Positions 43,077 to 50,600 of a stretch of 50,732 nucleotides of DNA are shown here, in pieces. Source of the DNA: an uncultured Ruminococcus sp. (GTDB lineage: Bacteria > Bacillota > Clostridia > Lachnospirales > Lachnospiraceae); assembly GCA_904418845.1 (NCBI GenBank), contig CAJFQC010000017.1, forward strand, positions 1-50,732, written 5' to 3'. A program made the position numbers and the translations under genes. The notes under the pieces are model-generated. The model worked only from the letters and a program-made list of their open reading frames with translations. It was not told the DNA's origin and did no database searches. Within the stretch, counting starts at the first letter, position 1; every line of letters begins with the position of its first letter.

Positions 43077-43104
43077 ATTATATCACCTATTTATTTATAT
43101 GCAA
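43077..43104 (-). promoter_or_regulatory. Sigma-A promoter and structured leader of trkA-trkH
   Basis: TTGCAT (43104-43099) and TATAAT (43082-43077) are 16 bases apart on the minus strand. The leader of about 110 bases contains a nested hairpin (GTCAGTA/TACTGGC with CAGGA/TCCTG inside, at 43068-43021). I do not recognise it as a c-di-AMP riboswitch. Confidence 0.6.
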
Positions 43105-43196
43105 CTGTTAGTTTGAACCCGTGCACAATCTTAGCGCACCTGTTATCTGTCCTGTTCTTTAATACAGTCAGATCTGCCTTTTAAAAGCCGTTTTAT

Positions 43197-43717
43197 AAAC
43201 AAGCGAAACTCTGCGGCATTATGACCGCATTGGATTGGTGAAACCAGGCAAAAAGACGAATGGACCAATTATCGCTATTATACCGGGCAGGACATTGTTC
43301 GGTTGAATACGGTACGGGCTTTGCAGCTTATGGATTTGCCTTTACAGGAGATAAAAAAGGTTTTAGAATATGACGATCTTGAAAAGATCATCGACTTTTT
43401 AGCGCAGGCAGAAAAAAAGGCTGACGAAAATTTTGTTTTCCTTTGAGGATTTAGCTGGTATATACACCGAAAACGAAACAACAAGGCTCTTTGCTGTCTG
43501 TATTCATTATGTGAATACAGACGGATTAAAGGTTTTGCCAAAAGGAAAATACTTGTGCGCTAACTGCACTGAAGAAAACAGAAAACAAACGTTGCGAGAG
43601 TTAATACACATAGCCCCGACAAAATATGGCGTAGAGCCGACATTTACAGTACAATTCATTGTTGTATCAGGCATTTTGCAATGAAATTATGAAGTACAGG
43701 TTTATGTTGATAGATAA
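43197..43717 (+). pseudogene. Degraded MerR-family regulator with effector-binding domain
   Basis: Pieces in successive frames: TSETLRHYDRIGLVKPG (winged helix), then after a frame change WTNYRYYTGQDIVRLN and ALQLMDLPLQEIKKVLEYDD, then a stop, then IHYVNTDGLKVLPKGKYLC and NRKQTLRELIHIAPT in the GyrI-like effector part, and finally NYEVQVYVDR in a third frame. The N-terminus is missing. These gene remnants are on the plus strand, opposite to trkA, and mark the start of the eroded accessory stretch. Confidence 0.8.
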
Positions 43718-43764
43718 AATACATCCCTTGTACCCCTAAGTTCCCATGAAGATAAACAATCCTT

Positions 43765-44037
43765 TTAATTGTCAGGCTTTCCGATTCTGCCTTTATTTCG
43801 GACGGTTTCTCCCAGCATTCCGGCTAAAAGTACACAATTAACCATCGTGATTCCACGATAAATTATGATCATCATTCCGAAATCAACGATACGAAAAGCG
43901 TAATTAAAAGCTTCAAATGCGAGACATAAAAAATTTAATATAGCAACAATAATTATCATTATTTTTATATTTTTTACCGGCCATTTCCCTATCATTTTCT
44001 TTCTTGAATATATAAAAGAGGAAATATGAAAAACCAC
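43765..44037 (-). CDS. Small membrane protein of unknown function, possibly 5'-truncated
   Basis: Up to 90 residues. Two strong hydrophobic stretches (IMIIIVAILNFLCLAFEAF and FGMMIIIYRGITMVN), basic loop, and a charged tail. The frame continues upstream of the GTG with another hydrophobic stretch (IIIGTVASVVFHISSF) but no start, so the true N-terminus may be lost. ATG 43995 has only weak AAGAAAG before it. No family recognised. Confidence 0.4.
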   Translation of the reverse strand: MVFHISSFIYSRKKMIGKWPVKNIKIMIIIVAILNFLCLAFEAFNYAFRIVDFGMMIIIYRGITMVNCVLLAGMLGETVRNKGRIGKPDN

Positions 44038-44078
44038 ACTTGCAACTGTACCTATTATAATATCATAGTTATAAGAAA

Positions 44079-44216
44079 TTATTTTATAAGCTTTGAAATC
44101 AATTCATCAGCTAAATCATTAACTTTAACTGGTTTCATTTTCTTAAAAAATACACCCATGAATTTTAATAATGGAATCATTTTGGCTAACGTGTCATTGC
44201 GTCCGTTTCCATATAC
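44079..44216 (-). pseudogene. C-terminal fragment of an NAD(P)-binding oxidoreductase
   Basis: The minus strand reads GNGRNDTLAKMIPLLKF, then KKMKPVKVNDLADELI, ending in a stop at 44079. This resembles the end of NAD(P)H-binding/NmrA-like proteins that often neighbour HxlR regulators. There is no N-terminal part: upstream bases belong to the HxlR gene on the other strand. Assignment is from memory and uncertain. Confidence 0.35.
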
Positions 44217-44487
44217 AAGAGTAAATGGAAAATGGAGAACACATATTATTTTTGAGCTGTGTAAACATACATCATTGCGATTTGGAGAATTAAAGAAATC
44301 CATTCCTGCAATTACTAATTCTATGCTTACTTCTACACTTAGAGATTTAGAAAAATTAGGAATTATTTATCGTGAGCAATTTAATGAAATTCCTCCTCAT
44401 GTAGAATATTCTTTAACAAAAAAAGGAAAAGCACTTATTCCTGTTTTTATTGAGATATCAAAATGGGGAGAAGTAAATCTGGATTAA
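44158..44487 (+). CDS. HxlR-family transcriptional regulator, N-terminus replaced
   Basis: Family homology starts at GKWRTHIIFELCK (from about 44224) and continues through LRFGELKKSIPAITNSML, LRDLEKLGIIYRE and VEYSLTKKGKALIPV. The usual N-terminal CPV.. segment before GKW is absent; the bases that would code it instead encode, on the opposite strand, the tail of an oxidoreductase. Redox- or electrophile-sensing regulator in relatives. ATG 44158 is a guess. It faces the DHFR-like gene across 81 bases with no hairpin seen. Confidence 0.7.
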   Translation: MNFNNGIILANVSLRPFPYTRVNGKWRTHIIFELCKHTSLRFGELKKSIPAITNSMLTSTLRDLEKLGIIYREQFNEIPPHVEYSLTKKGKALIPVFIEISKWGEVNLD

Positions 44488-44568
44488 ACAGAATCTTCCC
44501 ATTGTATTCCACATGAAAATCGAGTACACTAATTTTTACTTAATTAAATGTAACACATGCAGGACAAT

Positions 44569-45099
44569 TCATCTTCGTGTATAAACTAAATCTATCATAC
44601 CATTATAAGCTTGCGTATTAATTAATTTTAATTTAATTTCATCTTTTCCATTTTCAAAAAGTCGAATACCTGAACCTAAGATTGTTGGAATTACAGTAAT
44701 ATAGTAGATATCAATTAAATTCTCGTTTACTAACTGCTGAACGATATTAGCTCCACCGCAAACCCAAATTCCTTTTCCGTTTTCTTTTTTTAACTTTTTT
44801 ATTAAATCACCAGGGTTTTTATTTGCAAATATAATTTTCTCAGAAGAAATATCCTCCTTATGCGTAATTACATAAGTTATAAAATCCTCATATACCCACA
44901 CATTAGGAGAAAGCTCGGTAATAAGTTGATGATAAGTATTTCTCCCCATCAATATTGTATCTATATCCTTTACAAATTCAGAATAAGAGTCAATGTTTTC
45001 ACTATCGTCACCTTGCCCTCTCAGCCAATTGACGCCACCTTCACTATCGGCTATATATCCATCAAGACTCATTGCAGTAAATAGACTGACTTTTCTCAT
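44569..45099 (-). CDS. Dihydrofolate-reductase-like (RibD C-terminal) protein
   Basis: 176 residues, YyaP/YwjB type. RKVSLFTAMSLDGYIAD at the start, DTILMGRNTYHQLI in the middle, and WVCGGANIVQQLV with ILGSGIRLFE near the end follow the RibD_C fold, which binds NADPH. Exact substrate unknown. ATG with GGGAGAT as ribosome site. Convergent with the HxlR gene. AT-rich compared with the core genes. Confidence 0.88.
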   Translation of the reverse strand: MRKVSLFTAMSLDGYIADSEGGVNWLRGQGDDSENIDSYSEFVKDIDTILMGRNTYHQLITELSPNVWVYEDFITYVITHKEDISSEKIIFANKNPGDLIKKLKKENGKGIWVCGGANIVQQLVNENLIDIYYITVIPTILGSGIRLFENGKDEIKLKLINTQAYNGMIDLVYTRR

Positions 45100-45258
45100 A
45101 TCTTATCTCCCTATCAAATCTCAGGTTGCCGTATTGTTTTTATCTATTATGACATTCCGACATTCCCCTGTCATTTTTATCATTTATCAGATCAGACATT
45201 TCCATTGGCCGAAAATACAGCAACATTTTATCATCCAGTCCAAAGCGTATGATATATA

Positions 45259-45483
45259 CTAATTTCTTAAAAGGATACATTCATCATTTAATTTTTTCAG
45301 TCGATTTGAAAGCACAGGAATTGCCTTATCAACCCAAAAAGAACCGTCCAGCTGCCCGGACGGCATACTTGTATGAATTCTCGCAAGCTCTGAAACAAAA
45401 TGTTTCATCTTACTCAAAGTTATAGCTCCATAAATTGGAATTTTCCTATTTCTTCCTTTTAGATTTAGGTATTGGTAATTCAT
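45259..45483 (-). CDS. Hypothetical protein or fragment
   Basis: 74 residues at most; the more natural start is the internal ATG that gives MKHFVSELARIHTSMP and about 49 residues. No signal peptide or membrane helix. Text such as LDGSFWVDKAIPVLSNRLKKLN looks like real protein but I do not recognise it. Its upstream part overlaps the TfoX remnant in another frame, so it may be the tail of a separate broken gene. Confidence 0.3.
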   Translation of the reverse strand: MNYQYLNLKGRNRKIPIYGAITLSKMKHFVSELARIHTSMPSGQLDGSFWVDKAIPVLSNRLKKLNDECILLRN

Positions 45484-45607
45484 ACAAAGCTGCCGGCATA
45501 TAAGAAATCGCTGATTTTATCGGCTTTACAAGTAATCTGTCATCATCGATACCGCCTACGACCTTGCCGCGATAGATAATAGATAATAAATTCTCCCAGG
45601 CTTCCAT
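45446..45607 (-). pseudogene. TfoX/Sxy N-terminal domain protein, remnant
   Basis: 53 residues, below the size of most gene calls. IIYRGKVVGGIDDDRLLVKP and KSAISYMPAALYELP match the TfoX_N family core closely, and the end IPKSKRKK matches the lysine-rich family tail. About 15 residues of the N-terminus and about 35 between ELP and the tail are missing compared with the usual ~110 residues. An internally deleted relic. Confidence 0.7.
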
Positions 45608-45921
45608 TTTATCAAACCATTTTGTCCATTATACCATCCAGTCATTTTCTTTCTCGTAAAAAAAGAAGAGAACGCATAACTTCTTCGTTCTCCTCTTTAT
45701 TAGCAAATCCAGCCGAGCCAGTCAACGGTCAAGATGAACGTCGCATTGAACTGCACCCCTTTCGTTGGTTTTCTTGTCCAACGTTTATGATGCGGTTCAG
45801 CCCGTTTATTTCAGCTTTGACAGTCGCCCGCTGTCCTGCTATTTTTCCGAGAGTGTTGCCGCAACTTCGGGACACTTTGTCCGCAAGTCGGAGCGTAGAA
45901 CAATGGACGGGGGCTTTCATG
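45608..45921. other. Gap with no supported gene
   Basis: Open frames exist on both strands but none has a convincing start and ribosome site. The plus strand contains text such as RIELHPFRWFSCPTFM and the minus strand KIAGQRATVKAEINGLNR, typical of sequence flanking Firmicutes mobile elements, in my recollection. I cannot assign it. Confidence 0.3.
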
Positions 45922-47256
45922 CTATTTAGCAAAAAGCGTTCTCCTTAATCGCATGAAAAAGACAAACGCAAGCGCGGAAACGAGCAGCGACGTAATCGGC
46001 GTATTCAGCCAAACGCCGTCCAGCTTCAACGCCCATAATACAGGAAGCAACGCAACCGGAACAATAAGCGCATTGGAAACAGACAGGATTGTTGCGGGTA
46101 AAGGAACTTCCAAAGCTGTAAGAAAGCTTTGGACAGAGAATCCAAACCATCTTGTTAAGAAAGTCAATCCATAGATTCTCAAAGCATATGCCGCCATTTT
46201 CAAAACTTCTTTTTCGCTCTCCTGCATGAACAGAGAAACGATTGTTTCCGGTATCAGAAGCATGAGCGCTGTTCCCATAATGGAAATAACTGCACAGGCA
46301 GTAACACAGCATTTAATCAGACCTTTTATCCTTGATGTATTACCTGCACCCCAGTTATACCCTATAGCAGGCTGCATACCGTCGCAAGTTCCGTAAAGTA
46401 ACTGCTGGAGAGTATCGCCAGCATATGCCAGAACGCCGTAAACGCTGACAGCCACAGAGCCGCCCATTTTCAGCAGAACAACATTCATAATGATGGATGT
46501 AAGACGTCCGGCGATGTTGTTTAAGAAATTAGGGCTTCCTCCTGCAACGATCTGTCGTATCATGCGGACATTGAACTGAGGTTTGCAGAATTTCAGCATT
46601 AGCTTTCCTCTCGCAAACGGATACAGTGCAATAATGGTACAGATGAACATACCTACGCTGACAGCAGCGGCAGAACCTCCGATACCCATTTTCAGTACCG
46701 ACAGAGACAGATATTCCAAGCCTAAAATCAAAACAGACATGACGATATTAAGCGTCATGCTGCTTTTGATTTTGCCGCAGATACGGAGAAAATTATCTAC
46801 AGCAAAAATCATCGTTGTAAACGGAGAAGCGATAGCGTACACACGGGCATACTGCACAGCCATCGTTTCCAGTTCATTTTCGGCTCCCATCAACTGCATA
46901 AGGAATGGTGCGGAAATAAATAGAAATAATCCTGTGACACAGCCTATAATGAAAATCATCAGGGCTGAGCAGGTGAAATAGTTGTTAGCGTTATCATGTT
47001 CCTCTTTCCCGAGTAATATCGAAATGTTTACCGCAGAACCTACACCGATAAGATCTGCCAGCGAGAAATTGATAAGCACCAGGGGAAATGCCAGGTTAAG
47101 TGCGGCAAAGGCGGTTTCACCCAAAATGTTACCGACAAAAATACCATCAAATAATCCCCACAAAGAGGAAGCTATCATACTGATAGCGCCGGGAATTGCT
47201 ATTATAAAGAATAGCTTTACAGGTGCTGTTTTTGCATATAATTCTGAACTATTCAT
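45922..47256 (-). CDS. MATE-family multidrug exporter
   Basis: 444 residues, twelve membrane helices, MepA/NorM-like. N-terminal PVKLFFIIAIPGAISMIASS and GLFDGIFVGNILGE, and the second half GTCDGMQPAIGYNWGAG are family signatures. Exports cationic drugs with Na+ or H+. The ATG overlaps the stop of a GNAT remnant upstream; ribosome site GGAG (TCGGAGAATAAAA). Likely the main intact cargo of this region. Confidence 0.92.
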   Translation of the reverse strand: MNSSELYAKTAPVKLFFIIAIPGAISMIASSLWGLFDGIFVGNILGETAFAALNLAFPLVLINFSLADLIGVGSAVNISILLGKEEHDNANNYFTCSALMIFIIGCVTGLFLFISAPFLMQLMGAENELETMAVQYARVYAIASPFTTMIFAVDNFLRICGKIKSSMTLNIVMSVLILGLEYLSLSVLKMGIGGSAAAVSVGMFICTIIALYPFARGKLMLKFCKPQFNVRMIRQIVAGGSPNFLNNIAGRLTSIIMNVVLLKMGGSVAVSVYGVLAYAGDTLQQLLYGTCDGMQPAIGYNWGAGNTSRIKGLIKCCVTACAVISIMGTALMLLIPETIVSLFMQESEKEVLKMAAYALRIYGLTFLTRWFGFSVQSFLTALEVPLPATILSVSNALIVPVALLPVLWALKLDGVWLNTPITSLLVSALAFVFFMRLRRTLFAK

Positions 47257-47433
47257 TTTTATTCTCCGAAATGTTATTCATAATTTTTTGAAAGCGGAAC
47301 ATTTCATCGGAACCGGAATCGTCGCACTCTCCGAACTCAATCATTGCACCGTATTTGAACGCCCACTGATTATCCAGAATAAACTGTTCACGATCATCTG
47401 CAGTTAATGGGGTAAGGGATACTTTCGCTTTTT
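47250..47433 (-). pseudogene. GNAT acetyltransferase, N-terminal remnant
   Basis: About 60 residues: KVSLTPLTADDREQFILDN and QWAFKYGAMIEFGE match the start of a clostridial GNAT group, and then the text collapses to FQKIMNNISENKNE and stop. The ATG at ~47438 is one base out of frame; a missing A in the following run of A would restore MKKAKVSL. The stop overlaps the start of the MATE gene. Confidence 0.65.
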
Positions 47434-47975
47434 CATTTTAATCCTTCTGAAAAATAAAAACAACCTCCGACTACTACATTACTGTAATAATCGAGCTCAC
47501 TCGACATCTTATCTGACAGGCGGCCTGCAAGCATGACGCTTACGCCCCCCTACACTAGGGTGTACTGTCCTCCGATGATATATTTTAAACGTATAGCATA
47601 AGATCAGAGAAATATACGTCTCGGGATCGCCGTTCAGAATTAGATCAGCGTATCCCAACGGCAGGTTACCACCGCAGAAATCAACGGATTTTTACTATTT
47701 TTATATAACACATTAGATTATCACACTCAGGATTCAATGTAATTACCCTTTTCCAAAACGGAAAATTCCTACTTTATCATATTGGGAAACACAATTGACT
47801 TAATGTGTAATAATTCCTCTTTCCAAATAAATTGCATCCCTAAAATGTCTAACTTCATTAAAAATACTCATTATATTTTCTCAGTAAATCCTAAATTGAT
47901 TTCCTAGGTATTTTTCTGCAGATTATTCAGTGCATCAGGATTATTAGCAAAAAATGTTCTGAGCGTCTGGAAAAA
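47434..47975. other. 540-base gap with eroded coding pieces
   Basis: No intact gene. Short open pieces on the minus strand read like protein: VDFCGGNLPLGYADLILNGD (about 47630-47690), MSIFNEVRHFRDAIYLE (about 47800-47870), and FFQTLRTFFANNPDALNN (about 47905-47972), each ended by stops. I do not recognise any. The stretch is best read as decayed mobile-element and cargo DNA. Confidence 0.35.
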
Positions 47976-48395
47976 TCATAAAACATATTTCGCTATAGAA
48001 TTATACTCATCCCCGCTGATTTGATAAATCCCATTATATGGCTGTTCTATATAATATCGATTGTCCTGTGTGTAAATATACAAGAGAGAACTTTCCCCCT
48101 TGGCAAAACAGAATTCAATCTTTATCGGTATCTCGGCATTAGCAGGAGAATCATTCAAACTCTCCCTTTTGGTCGTCCTCCCTCCATCCCCGATTACATA
48201 AATAATATCCTTGATTTCCTCCACATTTGTAACATCTGCATTCATGGCATCGGCAGCTATTGCTATACTTTTCAAATCTTCCGCTTTCGGAAGCTCTAAA
48301 GTGTACTCCCTTCTGTTAATCAAAAAGAAGAATCCCATTACGGTCATCATCAAAATTAAAATCGTTACGGCTATCCATGCGGCCTTTTTTTGCAT
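47976..48395 (-). CDS. DUF5301-type membrane-anchored protein
   Basis: 139 residues. One N-terminal membrane helix (about 8-27), then a small extracytoplasmic domain with TTKRESLNDSPANAEIP, KGESSLLYIYTQDNRYYIEQP and the end GIYQISGDEYNSIAKY. This fits the DUF5301 family, often near peptide-antibiotic and transport genes in Firmicutes; function unknown. Ribosome site GGAGG 9-10 bases before the ATG. Confidence 0.75.
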   Translation of the reverse strand: MQKKAAWIAVTILILMMTVMGFFFLINRREYTLELPKAEDLKSIAIAADAMNADVTNVEEIKDIIYVIGDGGRTTKRESLNDSPANAEIPIKIEFCFAKGESSLLYIYTQDNRYYIEQPYNGIYQISGDEYNSIAKYVL

Positions 48396-48457
48396 TTCTT
48401 TTATCCTCCATATATTTTTTGAGTTTTATTCTTTATGTGAATGCGTCAGAGATAATC

Positions 48458-49006
48458 TCAGCGATATGCCACATACCGGTAGTGCGGCATGTCAACGCCT
48501 TTGTAATGTTTTGTCCATGTATCCTTTTTTATCATCCCATTTCTCAGCGCTACCCTTTGAGAAGCTGTATTAATATCTCTGATAATTGTACAGACTTCAT
48601 CTGCTTTCAGTATTTCAAATGCATACTTTTTACATGCCCTTGCCGCTTCTGTCGCATAGCCTCTGTGCCAATAACGCCTCTCAAAAAGATAGCCTACTTC
48701 CAGCACTTCTTTCTCTTTCCACTCCTGCATGGAAACACCGCACTGACCGATCATTTCATCCGTTTCTTTCAGAATGACTGACCATAATCCGAAATTACAT
48801 TTCCGGTATCTTTCGAACTGTCGATCCAGCCATTCCTGTACTTCAGCATCACTAAAAGCCCCTTCATATGCATACATAGTTTCATCATCCTGTAATATTC
48901 TGCACAATGCCTGATAATCGGACTGCTTCATCTCTCTCAGATACAGTCTCTCGGTTTCAAGTATCACGTTATCCTTTCCATGGCGTTTGATTCCTTCACA
49001 ATCCAT
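48458..49006 (-). CDS. GNAT N-acetyltransferase, RimJ/RimL type
   Basis: 182 residues. ETERLYLREMKQSDYQAL at the start, then EVGYLFERRYWHRGYATEAA, which is the acetyl-CoA binding motif A (RGYATEA), and INTASQRVALRNGM near the end. Acetylates an unknown amine. ATG 49006 follows GGGAGGG at 7 bases, so the upstream extension is dropped. Not preceded by a hairpin. Confidence 0.9.
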   Translation of the reverse strand: MDCEGIKRHGKDNVILETERLYLREMKQSDYQALCRILQDDETMYAYEGAFSDAEVQEWLDRQFERYRKCNFGLWSVILKETDEMIGQCGVSMQEWKEKEVLEVGYLFERRYWHRGYATEAARACKKYAFEILKADEVCTIIRDINTASQRVALRNGMIKKDTWTKHYKGVDMPHYRYVAYR

Positions 49007-49298
49007 TTCTTTCCCTCCCGTATTTTGTCTCAATTGGACAGAGTTAACCATTCATTATATTATCGATTTCATTTTTCATGTTCTGGCTTCTATCAGCAGC
49101 TCTTGTATAATTTCTTCTTTTTTCCTTCCTCGTTTAAGTTTTCATCATAATAAAGATGGCCTGAACCAGATAAATTCCAATCTGTCGACCTGGTTTTTCT
49201 TCATTATACCATTTGTTTATTTCCTTGTCTTTTTATTTATCGCTCATGCGAAAAGAGAGCAGAACATCATCTGTCCACTCCCTTTCCAGCTTCCTGTA
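49007..49298. other. Gap with no supported gene
   Basis: AT-rich, with stops in all frames. An inverted repeat AACCAG/CTGGTT at about 49165-49196 is followed by TTTTTC on the plus strand and may be a weak terminator. Nothing else was identified. Confidence 0.3.
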
Positions 49299-49496
49299 CT
49301 AAGCTCGTCTTTGCTGATCTCTATTGCCACATTCCTTTCCGCCTTTCAGCATGTGGAATTTCCGCACCTTCTTAATCATCTCGCCGTAGACAAACGCCTC
49401 CATGCTTTGCGCGGTCAGCGTACCGGCCCCCTCGCAGCTCTTATTGTCTGCCCGTTGCTTGCACCGCAAGTAGGTAACACCGTTTCTGGCGTTCAA
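49299..49496 (-). pseudogene. Fragment of large serine recombinase (zinc-ribbon region)
   Basis: 65 residues: GVTYLRCKQRADNKSCEG and GTLTAQSMEAFVYGEMIKKV. The spaced cysteines and the following helix match the zinc beta-ribbon and DUF4368-type tail of site-specific serine recombinases of integrative elements. Neither the catalytic resolvase domain nor the rest of the tail is present. Its 5' end joins the VOC gene directly, as if a deletion removed the boundary between the element and the chromosome. Confidence 0.65.
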
Positions 49497-49927
49497 ACTT
49501 GCCAGAGTAGCTCTTCTGCTACTTGTTCTGGTGCCATTCCACTATTTAAGAAACGCTTGCATACTATTTTCATGTTCTCGCCAACTTCGATAATATGTTT
49601 ATCTGGATCATAAAAACGAACAACACGCTGCCCCCATGAATGTTCTACAATAGGGTGGACATATTCGACATCACATTCTTTCAGTTTATCAGCAAATTCA
49701 TCAAAATTATCTTCTTCAAAGTAAATTTCAAAGTTATTGCCGCCAAAAGAAATATCGCTTTTCCCGATAAAGTCTTTATATGTTTCAACTGTCTGCAAAG
49801 CCAGACCGCCAGTTAAAGTTTTATTTGCTCCAAAATCCATAATCATATGAAGCCCAAAAACCTTTTTGTAAAACTCGACTGATTTATTGATATCGGTTAC
49901 CACCAACATAGGATTTTTCATTTTCAT
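49493..49927 (-). CDS. VOC-family (glyoxalase/bleomycin-resistance type) protein, chimeric end
   Basis: 144 residues. VTDINKSVEFYKKVFGL, then NFEIYFEEDNFDEFADKLK, then VRFYDPDKHIIEVGENMK show the paired beta-alpha-beta-beta-beta units. The sequence after MKIVCKRFLNSGMAPEQVAE should continue in relatives by ~15 residues; here it ends abruptly as LLWQV at the join to the recombinase fragment. ATG 49927 follows GGAGG at 8 bases. May be active, as the metal/substrate core is intact. Confidence 0.8.
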   Translation of the reverse strand: MKMKNPMLVVTDINKSVEFYKKVFGLHMIMDFGANKTLTGGLALQTVETYKDFIGKSDISFGGNNFEIYFEEDNFDEFADKLKECDVEYVHPIVEHSWGQRVVRFYDPDKHIIEVGENMKIVCKRFLNSGMAPEQVAEELLWQV

Positions 49928-50007
49928 TTTCGCTACCTCCATAACTTCCAGTTTTCTGTTCACAAACTTCCAATTTATCAATCACGGCACTAATTTTATG
50001 GATGAGA

Positions 50008-50337
50008 TTATGCTACCGCGAATACTACATAAACAATCAGCAGCTCGATTAAAAATACAAATAAAACTATACCAAAAATCGACCAATTATATTGAGTCTC
50101 ACTTAGAAGTTTTTCTAATTGACTAGGCAACATTTTCCTGTTTTCCCCAAAAAATATAATGATCATTTGTATTAGGGGCCACAAAAATATTGAAAATTTG
50201 CTTGAATAATTACCGGGAACACCATCCGAAAAGTGTATGGGGATCATATCAGGCAGAAAAAATATACTGATTATAGCCATCATCCATCCCAGACCGCAAA
50301 TAATCCAAGATAATTTTCTACTGATTTGTATTTTCAT
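50008..50337 (-). CDS. DUF1648-type small membrane protein
   Basis: 109 residues, three membrane helices (about 9-27, 48-63, 85-106). LPDMIPIHFSDGVPGNY with a following SKF is the DUF1648 signature seen in SdpI-related immunity and uncharacterised membrane proteins. A ribosome site TTGGAG lies 9 bases before the ATG. It follows the VOC gene after 80 bases, same direction. Confidence 0.75.
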   Translation of the reverse strand: MKIQISRKLSWIICGLGWMMAIISIFFLPDMIPIHFSDGVPGNYSSKFSIFLWPLIQMIIIFFGENRKMLPSQLEKLLSETQYNWSIFGIVLFVFLIELLIVYVVFAVA

Positions 50338-50405
50338 AAGTGTTTCTCCAAAATTTCAATCTGATTTGATACTTTCGGAATAATCATCCTCTCTCCTGCA
50401 TTCTT

Positions 50406-50600
50406 CTATAAATAAGATTTTTTTCTCTTCATATCTGTTATCAGTTCCGGGTTATCCTTTTTCATTTTCTCTATCAGAATAGAAATATTACTGCCATCTT
50501 TTCTGATCGCATCCAGCTCTGACTCCGTTATTCCCACAAGCTGGATAAATTCCACTTTACCGTGCAGTGTGTCCAGCGTATGCGCAGAGGTATCGTTCAC
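50406..50600 (-). pseudogene. SUFU-family protein, C-terminal part
   Basis: 64 residues. HGKVEFIQLVGITESELDAI and ending KKDNPELITDMKRKKSYL resemble the C-terminus of bacterial suppressor-of-fused domain proteins. The frame continues upstream of the GTG for about 14 codons (TESLITALLIV) to a stop, without the rest of the ~200-residue family domain. Probably a truncated relic, or the gene's front half was removed. Confidence 0.55.

Noticed and set aside
43000-43104. c-di-AMP (ydaO) riboswitch before trkA
   Set aside because: The leader has a hairpin but none of the conserved ydaO sequence blocks that I know.
45622-45948. Plus-strand open frame with RIELHPFRWFSCPTFM as a gene
   Set aside because: No ribosome site, an overlap with the MATE gene end, and proline/serine-rich text without domain; left as unassigned gap.
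47580-47700. tRNA- or RNA-gene-like GC-rich block
   Set aside because: No cloverleaf with a TTC-type arm could be drawn, and one strand reads as a protein piece.
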